This document shows positions 10,238-17,742 of a stretch of DNA of 27,432 nt, piece by piece. The position numbers were made by a program, and so were the translations under genes. Under the pieces are notes generated by a model that saw only the letters and a list, made by a program, of their open reading frames with translations, searched no databases and was not told where the DNA came from. Position 1 is the first letter of the stretch, and every line of letters starts with the position of its first letter. The DNA is taken from NCBI GenBank assembly GCA_034432595.1, contig DAOUBT010000086.1, positions 1-27,432 on the forward strand, in the 5' to 3' direction. The DNA is from DAOTZR01 sp034432595 (GTDB taxonomy: Bacteria; Chloroflexota; Anaerolineae; B4-G1; SLSP01).

Positions 10238-10969
10238 CTACCGCCCCAATTCCAGGCGGTCAATCAGGCGCTGCGGCAAGCCGCGTGCCCGCATCTGTTC
10301 CTGCGTGATTTCCACCGGGTAGCTGACCCGGCGATATTGGAAGGTCATGGCGCTGGAATCGAAAATGCCGTAACTCGCGCGCGGGTCCCCATCACGCGGT
10401 TGCCCTACGCTACCGGGATTGATAATCATGCGCCGCCCCTCAAGGTTAATCGGTGCATCCCAGTCTGGCAGAAGGATGCGCACCTCCTGACGTGATTCAA
10501 GCCATTCAAACATCAAGGGGATATGAGTGTGTCCCACCAGGCAGAGTTGAAAGTCCTCCAGTTCAAAACTTGCCTGCGCCGTCCCTACGTCCAGCACATA
10601 TTCCCAGATGGGATTACGCACACTTCCGTGCACCAGCAACACGTTCCCAACGCGCACCTGTGTTGGCAAGCTACGCAAGTAGTCCTGATACTCTTCGTCC
10701 AGTTCCATCTGAGTCCAATACAACGCCTGTCGCGCCTGCGTGTTGAAAATCAACAAATCCGCGCGTCCGATAACGCCCCAGTCATGGTTGCCGGCAATGC
10801 AGGCGCTCGGCAAAGAAGCGACCCGCTCCACACACTGATTGGGATTCGGGCCGTAGCCCACTAAATCCCCCAGACACCAGACAGCGTCATACGCGCCTGC
10901 CGCATCCATCAACACACTCTGCAGTGCGGGCAAGTTGCCATGAATATCAGAGATCACCAGATACCGCAA
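10238..10969 (-). CDS. Calcineurin-like metallophosphoesterase (YfcE/MJ0936-type)
   Basis: A 243-aa cytosolic metal-dependent phosphoesterase. All signature blocks are present: SDIHGN (Asp8, His10), GDLVGYGPNP (Asp35), GNHD (Asn61, His62), LVHGS (His114) and VGHTHIP (His147, His149). The family has two metal ions and acts on phosphodiesters or phosphomonoesters; the substrate here cannot be read from the sequence. There is no ATG. Two in-frame TTG codons lie close together (10975 and 10969). The GAGGAGG site is only 1-2 nt from the first but 7 nt from the second, so I choose 10969, giving MRYLVISDIHGN. The gene is a single unit with its own terminator and a leader of about 170 nt. Confidence 0.92.
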   Translation of the reverse strand: MRYLVISDIHGNLPALQSVLMDAAGAYDAVWCLGDLVGYGPNPNQCVERVASLPSACIAGNHDWGVIGRADLLIFNTQARQALYWTQMELDEEYQDYLRSLPTQVRVGNVLLVHGSVRNPIWEYVLDVGTAQASFELEDFQLCLVGHTHIPLMFEWLESRQEVRILLPDWDAPINLEGRRMIINPGSVGQPRDGDPRASYGIFDSSAMTFQYRRVSYPVEITQEQMRARGLPQRLIDRLELGR

Positions 10970-11019
10970 GCTCAACCCTCCTCAACGAGGTTTCCATCCC
11001 GTCATTGCTTACCACTCTG

Positions 11020-11051
11020 TTTTTCCGGCGCTTAAACGTGTGCCAGAAAAA
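11020..11051. other. Inverted repeat in the phosphoesterase leader
   Basis: TTTTTCCGGC (11020-11029) and GCCAGAAAAA (11042-11051) pair over 10 bp, with one G-T, around a 12-nt loop. On either strand the T-run comes first and the A-run last, so it is not a terminator. It lies in the predicted 5' leader of the phosphoesterase mRNA and could be a regulatory hairpin or a DNA-binding site. Confidence 0.5.
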
Positions 11052-11145
11052 CGCTTTGTCCCGGCAGACGCCCGGCAAAAGGCCCGTCAGAGGCGATTTT
11101 CATGACCGTCCCAATGGGGCACGATAAGCATTACATCATCCCTGA

Positions 11146-11175
11146 ATTATATCCGGCCTGAAAAAAAATAAACAA
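11146..11175 (-). promoter_or_regulatory. Candidate promoter for the phosphoesterase
   Basis: On the minus strand TATAAT (11151-11146) is a perfect -10. TTGTTT (11175-11170) lies 18 nt upstream as a weak -35. That -35 overlaps the T-tract of the biotin ligase terminator, so terminator tail and promoter would share DNA. Confidence 0.45.
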
Positions 11176-11190
11176 AAGCGCTGCGGCGCT
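11160..11190 (-). terminator. Rho-independent terminator overlapping the biotin ligase stop
   Basis: On the minus strand AGCGC (11190-11186), a 4-nt loop and GCGCT (11181-11177) form a short GC stem, followed by TTTGTTTATTTTTTTT. The stem begins inside the stop codon of the biotin ligase gene. It is a compact, strong intrinsic terminator for the M23 peptidase-biotin ligase operon. Confidence 0.88.
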
Positions 11191-11977
11191 ACGCCAGGCG
11201 CACCGAAACATCGCCCACGTTGTAACTGCGCCGCCAACCATCATTGGTGCGCAACACCAACGCGCCGCTCTCATCCACGCGCTCGAAATAGCCCTCCACG
11301 CTGCCGCCGGGCGTGTGCAGGATAACGCGCCGACCGACCCAGGCCAGACAGGATGACCAGGCCGGGAGCGGGTCCCAACCCGCCTGCAACTCGCGATAAT
11401 AGGCCTCAGCGCGCACGAGAAACCCATCCAACAGAGCTACGCGATCTACCGGATGCCCCAAAGCCGCGCTCAGGCTGCCCGCATTCGGGGCCAGCTCCGC
11501 CAGCTGCTCGGCCGACACATTCACATTGACGCCAATGCCCACCACCAGGAAAGCCGGTACGCCCTCCATCATCCCCACATCGCTAAGCATCCCGGCCAGC
11601 TTACGCCAGTCCCCGTCCATGCCCAGAATCACATCATTGGGCCATTTGAGCTGCACCGGCAGATGGGTTAAGGCCTGCATCGCCTCAATGAGGGCCAGGC
11701 CACAGAGCATGGTGATGCGCGCCGCCTGTTGTCCAAAATACCCCTTGGGCCGAAAGAGCAGCGAAAACAGCAGCGCCGTGCCGGCAGGCGCCGACCAGCG
11801 CCGTCCCATGCGTCCGCGCCCCGCGGTCTGCTCATCGGCCAGGATGAGCGTGCCCTCCGCAGCACCCTGCTCGCCCCATTGCAACAGCAAATCATTGGTC
11901 GAACCCAGCTGCGGATAGTAATATACCTCCGCGCCTAAAACACCCTCACTGCGCCGATACGCGCTCAACTCACTCAT
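11189..11977 (-). CDS. birA: Biotin-protein ligase, group I (no HTH domain)
   Basis: A 262-aa enzyme that activates biotin with ATP and attaches it to the carrier domain of acetyl-CoA carboxylase and similar enzymes. Motifs are clear: GSTND (25-29), the biotin/adenylate loop GRGRMGRRW (53-61), KWPND (111-115) and a C-terminal SH3-like cap. It lacks the N-terminal helix-turn-helix of E. coli BirA, so it should not repress transcription. The open frame extends 18 codons upstream, but the ATG at 11977 overlaps the peptidase stop as ATGA and has GGGGAGG upstream, so translation is probably coupled. The pairing with a wall peptidase has no obvious functional logic. Confidence 0.94.
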   Translation of the reverse strand: MSELSAYRRSEGVLGAEVYYYPQLGSTNDLLLQWGEQGAAEGTLILADEQTAGRGRMGRRWSAPAGTALLFSLLFRPKGYFGQQAARITMLCGLALIEAMQALTHLPVQLKWPNDVILGMDGDWRKLAGMLSDVGMMEGVPAFLVVGIGVNVNVSAEQLAELAPNAGSLSAALGHPVDRVALLDGFLVRAEAYYRELQAGWDPLPAWSSCLAWVGRRVILHTPGGSVEGYFERVDESGALVLRTNDGWRRSYNVGDVSVRLA

Positions 11978-13383
11978 GGCCCTGCCTCCCCGGATGGAAG
12001 TTCCGACAAAGGCGCAAAAGCGATAAGCCATTGCCGCGCGTTGACCGGTACACCGTTAATCCACATCTCCCAATGCAGATGGGGACCGGTTGAAAGTCCA
12101 GTATGCCCCACCAGACCGATGACATCTCCCTGCTTAACCTGTTGCCCGGGCTGCACCTTAATCTCGGAAAGATGCCAGTACCCGGTGAGCACACCCCAGC
12201 CGTGATCGAGCATGATAGCATTGCCGCGCACCGTGAGCGGCTGCGCCAGGATGACCACCCCATCCGCCGGAGCCAGCACCGGTGTGCCAATCGTCGCGGC
12301 GTAATCCGTCCCGGCGTGATAGCTGCTAAACCCGGTGGTGTTGCCATAGGCCCGGCGCGTCCCAAACAGCGACGTGACGGGCTTGCCGGTCAGCGGCTCC
12401 AGGAAAGGATACGCCCACATCCGCTGCGTCGTGCTCAACGGACGCAGTGCGTCCAGCGTCGCCGTCTCCTCTTTGACCGCGTCCGAAGCCAGCAAGGCCT
12501 CGCGTTCCGGGTCGAATTCAAGCTGCTCAGAAGCATAATTTCCCGCATCCACGACCAGAGGGAGAGCGAACGTCTCCGTCACGCCCGCCGTAGCCAGCGT
12601 CAGGGTGATGGGATAGGTTCCCGGCTCCGCCATGGCGTGGATCCCCATCAGCACCACCCGCTGCGTGTCGCTTTGCGCATGGCAGGGGAGCGGGATACCG
12701 CGATAATCGCGCAAGCTACACGTCACCGGCGTGACCGTTTCGAGCAGCAGGACGGCTGTCTCGCCGCGAATCACCGGCTCTGGGGTAAGGGTCAGGCTTT
12801 GCAGAGGATAAGGCAGATAATGCGCCTCCCCCTCCATCGGCAACAGTACCCCTGCATCCTGCCACAGGGGGCGCGGATTGTAGTGCCGCACGGTCCAGAC
12901 TGGCAGTCCCGTGCGCAGCGCCACCCCCAGCCAGGTATCGCCAGGACGCACAAAGGTTAACGTCGTTGTCAGCGGCGAGCGTGGCACGTAAAGCACCTGT
13001 CCCGCGCTCAACGTCGTCGGTTGCAGGACGCGGTTGGCTAAAGCGAGTTGCTCCCACGGGAGTTGCCCGGCGTGCGCCAGGGTCGTGAGGCGCTCGCCCA
13101 GCGCCAGACGATGCGCGCGCCACTGCGCCGCATCCAGCCCCGGTATCTCCGGCGTGAGGCGTAACTCCTGCCCCACATAAATCTGATCGGGATTCTCCAG
13201 ACCGTTGAGCACAATCAGCGTCTCAACGTCCAATCCGTATTGTTGCGCAATCCCCCACAGGGACTCGCCCTCCTGCACCACGTGCACCGGTGGCAGCCCT
13301 TCCTGCGCGCGCACGCCATCCGCACCCCACAAACCCAGCAGGAGTACGAGCAGCCCCATCAGGATAATACGATAATGCTTCAA
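11974..13383 (-). CDS. LysM-M23 family metallopeptidase (secreted, LytM-type)
   Basis: A 469-aa exported peptidoglycan endopeptidase or amidase-activator-like protein. It has a signal peptide (1-26, cut near VRAQ), a clear LysM (about 34-78, VVQEGESLWGIAQQYGL), and two weaker LysM-like segments (about 95-135 and 143-182). A beta-rich middle domain (195-285) is followed by a C-terminal M23 domain with His356 and Asp360 (HAGTD) and GPHLHW (His435, His437). The zinc ligands are intact, so it is probably an active endopeptidase. There is no ATG at the start: TTG at 13383 has GGAGG 8 nt upstream and begins the signal peptide properly. A strong promoter lies just upstream. Confidence 0.92.
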   Translation of the reverse strand: MKHYRIILMGLLVLLLGLWGADGVRAQEGLPPVHVVQEGESLWGIAQQYGLDVETLIVLNGLENPDQIYVGQELRLTPEIPGLDAAQWRAHRLALGERLTTLAHAGQLPWEQLALANRVLQPTTLSAGQVLYVPRSPLTTTLTFVRPGDTWLGVALRTGLPVWTVRHYNPRPLWQDAGVLLPMEGEAHYLPYPLQSLTLTPEPVIRGETAVLLLETVTPVTCSLRDYRGIPLPCHAQSDTQRVVLMGIHAMAEPGTYPITLTLATAGVTETFALPLVVDAGNYASEQLEFDPEREALLASDAVKEETATLDALRPLSTTQRMWAYPFLEPLTGKPVTSLFGTRRAYGNTTGFSSYHAGTDYAATIGTPVLAPADGVVILAQPLTVRGNAIMLDHGWGVLTGYWHLSEIKVQPGQQVKQGDVIGLVGHTGLSTGPHLHWEMWINGVPVNARQWLIAFAPLSELPSGEAGP

Positions 13384-13422
13384 ACGTCCAGCCTCCTCAT
13401 GTTATCTTCAGGCCATGGTCTC

Positions 13423-13451
13423 ATTATAACCACGAAATCACAAAGTCACAA
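13423..13451 (-). promoter_or_regulatory. Sigma-70-type promoter for the peptidase-birA operon
   Basis: On the minus strand TTGTGA (13451-13446), a 17-nt spacer and TATAAT (13428-13423) sit 40 nt upstream of the TTG start. The -10 is perfect and the -35 matches 4 of 6. Confidence 0.8.
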
Positions 13452-13461
13452 TACCCGCGGC

Positions 13462-13851
13462 TCAATCCGCGACAAAACGCACCTTTTCCCCCACCGTGAA
13501 GGCCTCCAGCCATTCCGGCGTCGCTTCCAACGTGTAACACGCGGGACGCACCGGCGCATAGTACGGGCGGAAGGGACGCGCCAGCACCTTATCCACCACC
13601 TCCCCTTCGGCGTTAATCCAGATAGCGCTGATAGGGAAAAAGACAAAAAGCATGTGAATCGCCGTATTCAGGCGGCTTTCACGGGGTTCGACGAGGAGGA
13701 GCGCCTGCGTGGGCGACAGCCTGCGGCGAAAGGTCAAGCCGCGCAGACGACACGCAAAGGACGCGCAGCGCCGCACGCGCAGGGGCAGGCGCGTGCCATC
13801 CGCCCGCTCCACGTAAAGCCAGGGGACCGGAGGTAAGACCGCGCGCGTCAT
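13462..13851 (-). CDS. DUF192 family protein
   Basis: A 129-aa small protein of the DUF192 family. It shows the family pattern of a short basic region, CRLRGLTFRRRL, the hydrophobic IHMLFVFFPISAIWINAEG stretch (the family's M-x-F-x-x-F-P-I-D-x-x-F-ID block), and RPACYTLEAT near the end. The family's biochemical role is unknown. Unlike many members it has no evident signal peptide. Its ATG overlaps the histidine kinase stop by 4 nt (ATGA), so it is the last gene of the xseB-toastrack-kinase operon. The -10/-35 of the peptidase operon begins right behind it. Confidence 0.88.
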   Translation of the reverse strand: MTRAVLPPVPWLYVERADGTRLPLRVRRCASFACRLRGLTFRRRLSPTQALLLVEPRESRLNTAIHMLFVFFPISAIWINAEGEVVDKVLARPFRPYYAPVRPACYTLEATPEWLEAFTVGEKVRFVAD

Positions 13852-16181
13852 GCCAGGGTCACCTTCTGCTGCACGGGCAACAACACCGTGAAGGTGCTGC
13901 CCTGACCGGGCGTGCTATCCACCCAAATGCGCCCGCCGTGCGCTTCGACCAGCGCCTTGGTGATGGTGAGGCCAATGCCCAGACCGCCCGCTTCCAGACT
14001 GAGCGGGTTGCTGGCACGGTAGAAACGTTCCCAGATGTACGGCTGATCTTCCGGACGAATGCCCACGCCTGTGTCCGAAATCGTGATCGAAAGCGCATTG
14101 GGTTCGCCCAGATTGCTTTCGAGCAGTTGCGCCGCTATGGTTACGCGCCCGCCAGGATAGGTAAACTTGATGGCGTTAGAAATCAGATTGTCCAGAATCA
14201 CGCGCAGGCGATAAGCGTCCGCCTCGATTTGCGGCAGCTCCACCGGCACCTCGACGCGCAGATCGAGATGGCGCTCCTCAATGCGGCGACGATAGCGGGT
14301 AAGGACAGTCTCCAACACGGAGCGGAAGGTAACTTCCTCATAGACCAGGCCTAACTTTCCGCTTTCAATCTCGGAGATGGCGATAAGGTTTTCGGCAATA
14401 GAGTTCATGCGGATGGCGTTTTCGCGGATAACCTGCACAAATTGCTTCGCGCCAGCCGGCAAAAGCCCCGTCATGCCCGAAAGTAACAGCTCGACATAGC
14501 CCATAATGGCGGTAAGCGGCGTGCGCAGCTCGTGCGAAATACTGGCGATAAATTCACGCTTGGCCTCTTCGGCCTGCAATTCCAGCGTGATGTCCTCGAT
14601 AACGGCCACCAGGCCCAAACGCTCACCGCCCGCACGCGCCACCGGCGCAAGATGGACGCGCACCTTGCGCTCGTCAAAATCCAGAACGATTTCACGCTCC
14701 TGTCTCAGGTGCGCAAGATCGCCAAGATTTACCCCGGAAACGCGCGCTGGTTCTTGCAGCAGCGCCACCAAAGACCGCCCCACAAGCTGTTCGCGCGTCA
14801 TGTTTAAAATGTTTTCCACCGCGGCGTTGACCAGGATGATGCGTCCCTGCGCATCACTGGCCAGCAAGCCCTCGGCCATGCTCTCCCAAATCGCGTTCTG
14901 ACGCTGTAGCTCCTCCTCACGTGCGCGTAACAAGCTTGCAAGTTCGTCGGCTTTCCTTTCGAGGTCTTGATACAGGCGACTGCTCTCCACCGCGCCGGCA
15001 ATCTGCACGCCGATGGTTGTCGCCAGGCGTTCCTGATCGGGCGAAAATGCGCCGTGCTGCGGATCGTTGCAGGCGATGAGCAACCCCATCAAGCGTTGCT
15101 GACGGCTTAGAGGTTGGATGAGGATGGGACCGGGATTGCGCACGCCCAACAATTTAAAGAGGGACATCAGCGGCGCATAATCCTCTTCCACGCGATACAC
15201 AATAGGCCCTTGCGTCAGTGCCAGTTTGAGGATGGGGTACTCAGACAGGTCCAGAAGGCGCTCGGAAACAATAGAAGGATTGAGCGGATCGTAAAAGGCG
15301 AGCAAACGCAGCTTATTCGGATCGGTGTTGGTCACCAGAATCGCCACCCGGTCGGCACGCAGCGCCAGCGCCACGTTGGCCGCAACTTCGTTCAACATGC
15401 CGCGCAAATCCAACGTCTCGCCGATGCTGCGGGTAGCCTCAATGAGGAAAAGCAGTTCCTGACTCTGCCTCAAGGCTTCCTGACTGAGGGATTGCAACTC
15501 CTCGCGATATGTCTGAAGGTCATGCGCCGCGCCCTGATAAATCAGCACGCCAAACCAGGGATAGGCTAACATCAGCAGAAGACGTCCCAGGCTTTCCATG
15601 CCGAAAACGCTCAGGAGAAAGCCCATCCCTACCAGGAAGAAACTGACCCGCACCGTGCGCCGCCCAACCCGACGCGGATGCTGGAAGGTGAGAATCAACC
15701 CGCTTGCAGCCACGAGCATACTCAGTCCGTACCAGACTTTGGCCTGCCAGTAAGTGTTGTAGAAGACCGGGAAGCGCGCCGCATCGAGATACCATATCAA
15801 GGTGGCCAACCCCAAAAGCAACACCCAGCCGCTGATGATAAACGTGAGCCAGGAACCGCGTTCGCGCAGGTGTTCCAGGCCGAAACACCACACCAGAAGC
15901 AACGCGCTCAACAGCTCAACGCCGTACAGAAAAGGTGCGATCAGGATACCGGCCAGGGATTCAGCTTCCACATACAACGGCGCCACAAGACCCGCCAGGA
16001 GGTGCAATCCCATCACCACGCCTAACGTGACGAGAGGAATGCGGAATTCCTCGATATGCGAACGGCGCCAATCCACCCACAAAATACCCGCTGCCGGCAG
16101 CAAGGCAACAAATAGCAAAAGGTGATAAACGGCTGTTCCAGGAACATTGCTCAGGAGATTGATGATGAATTGTCCGGGCAT
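13848..16181 (-). CDS. Membrane sensor histidine kinase with GAF and PAS domains
   Basis: A 777-aa membrane kinase. Residues 1-215 hold about seven to eight hydrophobic helices (7TM/MASE-like input module). A linker coiled coil, a GAF domain (about 255-400) and a PAS domain (about 430-535) follow. The HisKA helix carries the phosphoacceptor His550 (SHELRTPLTAI), and the HATPase_c domain has the N-box NLISNAIKF (Asn669), DTGVGI (703-708) and GGLGIGL (732-738). All catalytic motifs are intact. No response regulator is adjacent; the only one in the window is at 2354-3058. The gene follows a toastrack lipoprotein by 13 nt and overlaps a DUF192 gene by 4 nt. By analogy with LiaF-LiaS, the lipoprotein might modulate the kinase; this is inference. 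Confidence 0.95.
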   Translation of the reverse strand: MPGQFIINLLSNVPGTAVYHLLLFVALLPAAGILWVDWRRSHIEEFRIPLVTLGVVMGLHLLAGLVAPLYVEAESLAGILIAPFLYGVELLSALLLVWCFGLEHLRERGSWLTFIISGWVLLLGLATLIWYLDAARFPVFYNTYWQAKVWYGLSMLVAASGLILTFQHPRRVGRRTVRVSFFLVGMGFLLSVFGMESLGRLLLMLAYPWFGVLIYQGAAHDLQTYREELQSLSQEALRQSQELLFLIEATRSIGETLDLRGMLNEVAANVALALRADRVAILVTNTDPNKLRLLAFYDPLNPSIVSERLLDLSEYPILKLALTQGPIVYRVEEDYAPLMSLFKLLGVRNPGPILIQPLSRQQRLMGLLIACNDPQHGAFSPDQERLATTIGVQIAGAVESSRLYQDLERKADELASLLRAREEELQRQNAIWESMAEGLLASDAQGRIILVNAAVENILNMTREQLVGRSLVALLQEPARVSGVNLGDLAHLRQEREIVLDFDERKVRVHLAPVARAGGERLGLVAVIEDITLELQAEEAKREFIASISHELRTPLTAIMGYVELLLSGMTGLLPAGAKQFVQVIRENAIRMNSIAENLIAISEIESGKLGLVYEEVTFRSVLETVLTRYRRRIEERHLDLRVEVPVELPQIEADAYRLRVILDNLISNAIKFTYPGGRVTIAAQLLESNLGEPNALSITISDTGVGIRPEDQPYIWERFYRASNPLSLEAGGLGIGLTITKALVEAHGGRIWVDSTPGQGSTFTVLLPVQQKVTLA

Positions 16182-16194
16182 GTGACCACTCTCC

Positions 16195-17085
16195 TTACTG
16201 CGAAATCAAATCAATCGTGCCTACCCCAGCCATCAGGTTAATCGTCAAAGTGAGGGGAGCCGAGCCATACGCGGCATTGACGTATTCGTTATCACCTTTT
16301 TTGGTGAAGTTGACCGCTTCGATGGAGGTAAGCGCCGTGCTCGAAAGGACTACGCGCACGCCCACAGAGGCGGGCACGCGCAGGGTGATACGGCCCGCGC
16401 CGGCTTTAATATCCGCCACGGCGGAGCGACTCCATGCGCCATCGAAATTCACGTCCAGGGTGCCCGCGCCACCGATAATGTTCACACGGTCGAAATTGGC
16501 GTTGCCCAGGCCGGAAATGTAGGCCTTGCCCGAGCCTGTGGTCAGGCGCAGGGTGCTCAAAGGCACCGGATTGACGCTGTTAAAAGCCAGGCTCAAATCG
16601 GCCTTGCCCATAGTGAGGCCGAGGGAGGTGATGGAAAGGTCGCTCAGGTCAAGCACGGCCTTGCCCGCACCCTGATCGAAGGTCAGGGCGATGGGGACAT
16701 CCCGCGGCAATTCCAGGGTGGAGACGAATTGATAGCTTTCGCTCTCCGCGCCGATGGGCAATTCCTGCCCCAGACCCTGTTCAAGCTTGACCTGTAACGT
16801 ATCCGCCTTGGGGGTAGCTGTGAGCTTCGGTTCCCATTGGGCGACGTTGTAGCGCGTCTGTGCTTTGAGGACGCTGCCCTCAACGCTCTGCACGGTCAAA
16901 TCGCCCTTGAGGATGCGCACCGTCACGTCGAGCTGGGCCATACCGCTCGCGTCAGCGCTCTGCGTCACGTCCTGCGGGTCAATCAAGGTGAGCGGTTCGG
17001 GAGTTGGGATAGACGGCAAGGGCAAAGCACATGCCAGGGTAAGCACCAACAGCAAGCACAATCCGAGATAACGATAAGGTGTCAT
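16195..17085 (-). CDS. Toastrack-domain lipoprotein next to the histidine kinase
   Basis: A 296-aa exported lipoprotein. The signal peptide lipobox ends at Cys19 (LTLAC), a Pro-rich linker follows, then a long beta-rich domain. Its repeated Gly turns (GKADLSLAF, GSGKAYISG, GAGTLDVNF, GAGRITLRV, GVGTIDLIS) mark the DUF4097/LiaF-C toastrack fold. It is a probable paralogue of the lipoprotein at 8257-9060. The frame is open to 17325, overlapping xseB, but the ATG at 17085 begins a normal signal peptide and has GGAGGAGG upstream. It lies 31 nt after xseB and 13 nt before the kinase, so the three are co-transcribed. A role as an extracytoplasmic partner of the kinase is plausible but not shown. 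Confidence 0.87.
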   Translation of the reverse strand: MTPYRYLGLCLLLVLTLACALPLPSIPTPEPLTLIDPQDVTQSADASGMAQLDVTVRILKGDLTVQSVEGSVLKAQTRYNVAQWEPKLTATPKADTLQVKLEQGLGQELPIGAESESYQFVSTLELPRDVPIALTFDQGAGKAVLDLSDLSITSLGLTMGKADLSLAFNSVNPVPLSTLRLTTGSGKAYISGLGNANFDRVNIIGGAGTLDVNFDGAWSRSAVADIKAGAGRITLRVPASVGVRVVLSSTALTSIEAVNFTKKGDNEYVNAAYGSAPLTLTINLMAGVGTIDLISQ

Positions 17086-17116
17086 GCCTCCTCCTCTAGC
17101 CAGAACAAAAGTGAGC

Positions 17117-17347
17117 CTATTCGCCCGCATAGGGCACGCTGGTGAGTGTGCCATCCGCCCGTGCGGTGAGTTCATGGACGCGCAACTCTGCCGCTTCCAG
17201 GCGCTGTTGGCAATAGGCCAGGAGCTCTTGCCCGCGCGCATAAAGCTCCAGGGCCTGCTCCAGGGCAATGCCGCCACGTTCAAGGGTGGTGATGACGTGT
17301 TCCAGTTCCTGCAAGGCCTGTTCAAAGCTCAGATCGTTCTCTTCCAT
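17117..17347 (-). CDS. xseB: Exodeoxyribonuclease VII small subunit
   Basis: A 76-aa helical protein matching XseB: LSFEQALQELEHVITTLERG (the family signature), then ALEQALELYARGQELLAYCQ and QRLEAAELRV. XseB binds the large subunit XseA to form exonuclease VII, which degrades single-stranded DNA. xseA, usually its upstream neighbour, is not adjacent; the 395 bp upstream are non-coding. It is the first gene of the operon leading to the toastrack lipoprotein and histidine kinase, with GGGAGGGG before the ATG and a good promoter behind it. Confidence 0.93.
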   Translation of the reverse strand: MEENDLSFEQALQELEHVITTLERGGIALEQALELYARGQELLAYCQQRLEAAELRVHELTARADGTLTSVPYAGE

Positions 17348-17374
17348 GTTCCCCTCCCTGTGCCATACAAAACC

Positions 17375-17402
17375 ATTATAACCGTTTTTTGATTGATGTC
17401 AC
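17375..17402 (-). promoter_or_regulatory. Sigma-70-type promoter for the xseB-kinase operon
   Basis: On the minus strand GTGACA (17402-17397), a 16-nt spacer and TATAAT (17380-17375) lie 28 nt upstream of the xseB start. The -10 is perfect and the -35 matches 5 of 6. Confidence 0.75.
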
Positions 17403-17432
17403 GAAAAATTGACGGGAAAATGCACAAGTCAC

Positions 17433-17489
17433 GGGTGGACGAAGGCCAACTTCAAGGTAGTCGTTCAAGGGTGGGCAAAGGTCCCCCAC
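17433..17489. repeat. Hairpin repeat, degenerate copy D
   Basis: GGGTGGACGAAGGCCA (17433-17448) matches copy A at 8175-8190 exactly, but its partner arm is missing. A second arm-like piece, GGGTGGGCAAAGG, starts at 17469 and contains a small GTGGG/CCCAC hairpin (17471-17475 with 17485-17489). This looks like a broken or rearranged member of the family. Confidence 0.55.
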
Positions 17490-17513
17490 AAGGGCCATTT
17501 CCCAGCAAATTCA

Positions 17514-17551
17514 GGGCAGGCGAAGGCAATGCCTTTGCCTGCCCCGTTTTT
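17514..17551. repeat. Hairpin repeat, copy B, with T-tract on the plus strand
   Basis: GGGCAGGCGAAGGCA (17514-17528) and TGCCTTTGCCTGCCC (17530-17544) pair over 15 positions with a single G-T. Going plus-ward it is followed by CGTTTTT, so it resembles a plus-strand intrinsic terminator. No plus-strand gene precedes it. The region from 17348 to 17742 holds no gene I can support. Besides the xseB promoter it contains this cluster of hairpins. Confidence 0.75.
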
Positions 17552-17676
17552 CCACAGCGGCGAGTTCAATGACGGCTCCAATATGGGATGGCAGGCAGTT
17601 ACACAAAAAGCAACCCCGCCATATCCCCCAGAATTGCCCGAAAAGCGAGTGTGCTTGTCGAAAAAGCTAAACTTCA

Positions 17677-17711
17677 GGGGGTAGGCTGAGGCTATGCCTT
17701 CGCCTACCCCC
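17677..17711. repeat. Hairpin repeat, copy C (possible dus terminator)
   Basis: GGGGGTAGGC (17677-17686) and GCCTACCCCC (17702-17711) form a perfect 10-bp stem; an inner GGC/GCC flanks a TAT tip. It shares the GGC-ATGCC-type centre and the preceding TTCAG with copy B. It lies 32 nt past the dus stop on the minus strand and may act as its transcript end, but no T-tract follows directly. Confidence 0.7.
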
Positions 17712-17742
17712 CATGCCACGGTTGCCATCAAGGCAAGGCCCT

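Noticed and set aside
17409..17684. 91-codon frame in the hairpin cluster
   Set aside because: It reads through the inverted repeats and has no family pattern or ribosome site. I treat 17348-17742 as non-coding.
17433..17711. CRISPR array
   Set aside because: The repeats are palindromic hairpins of differing sequence and irregular spacing, and no cas gene is present.
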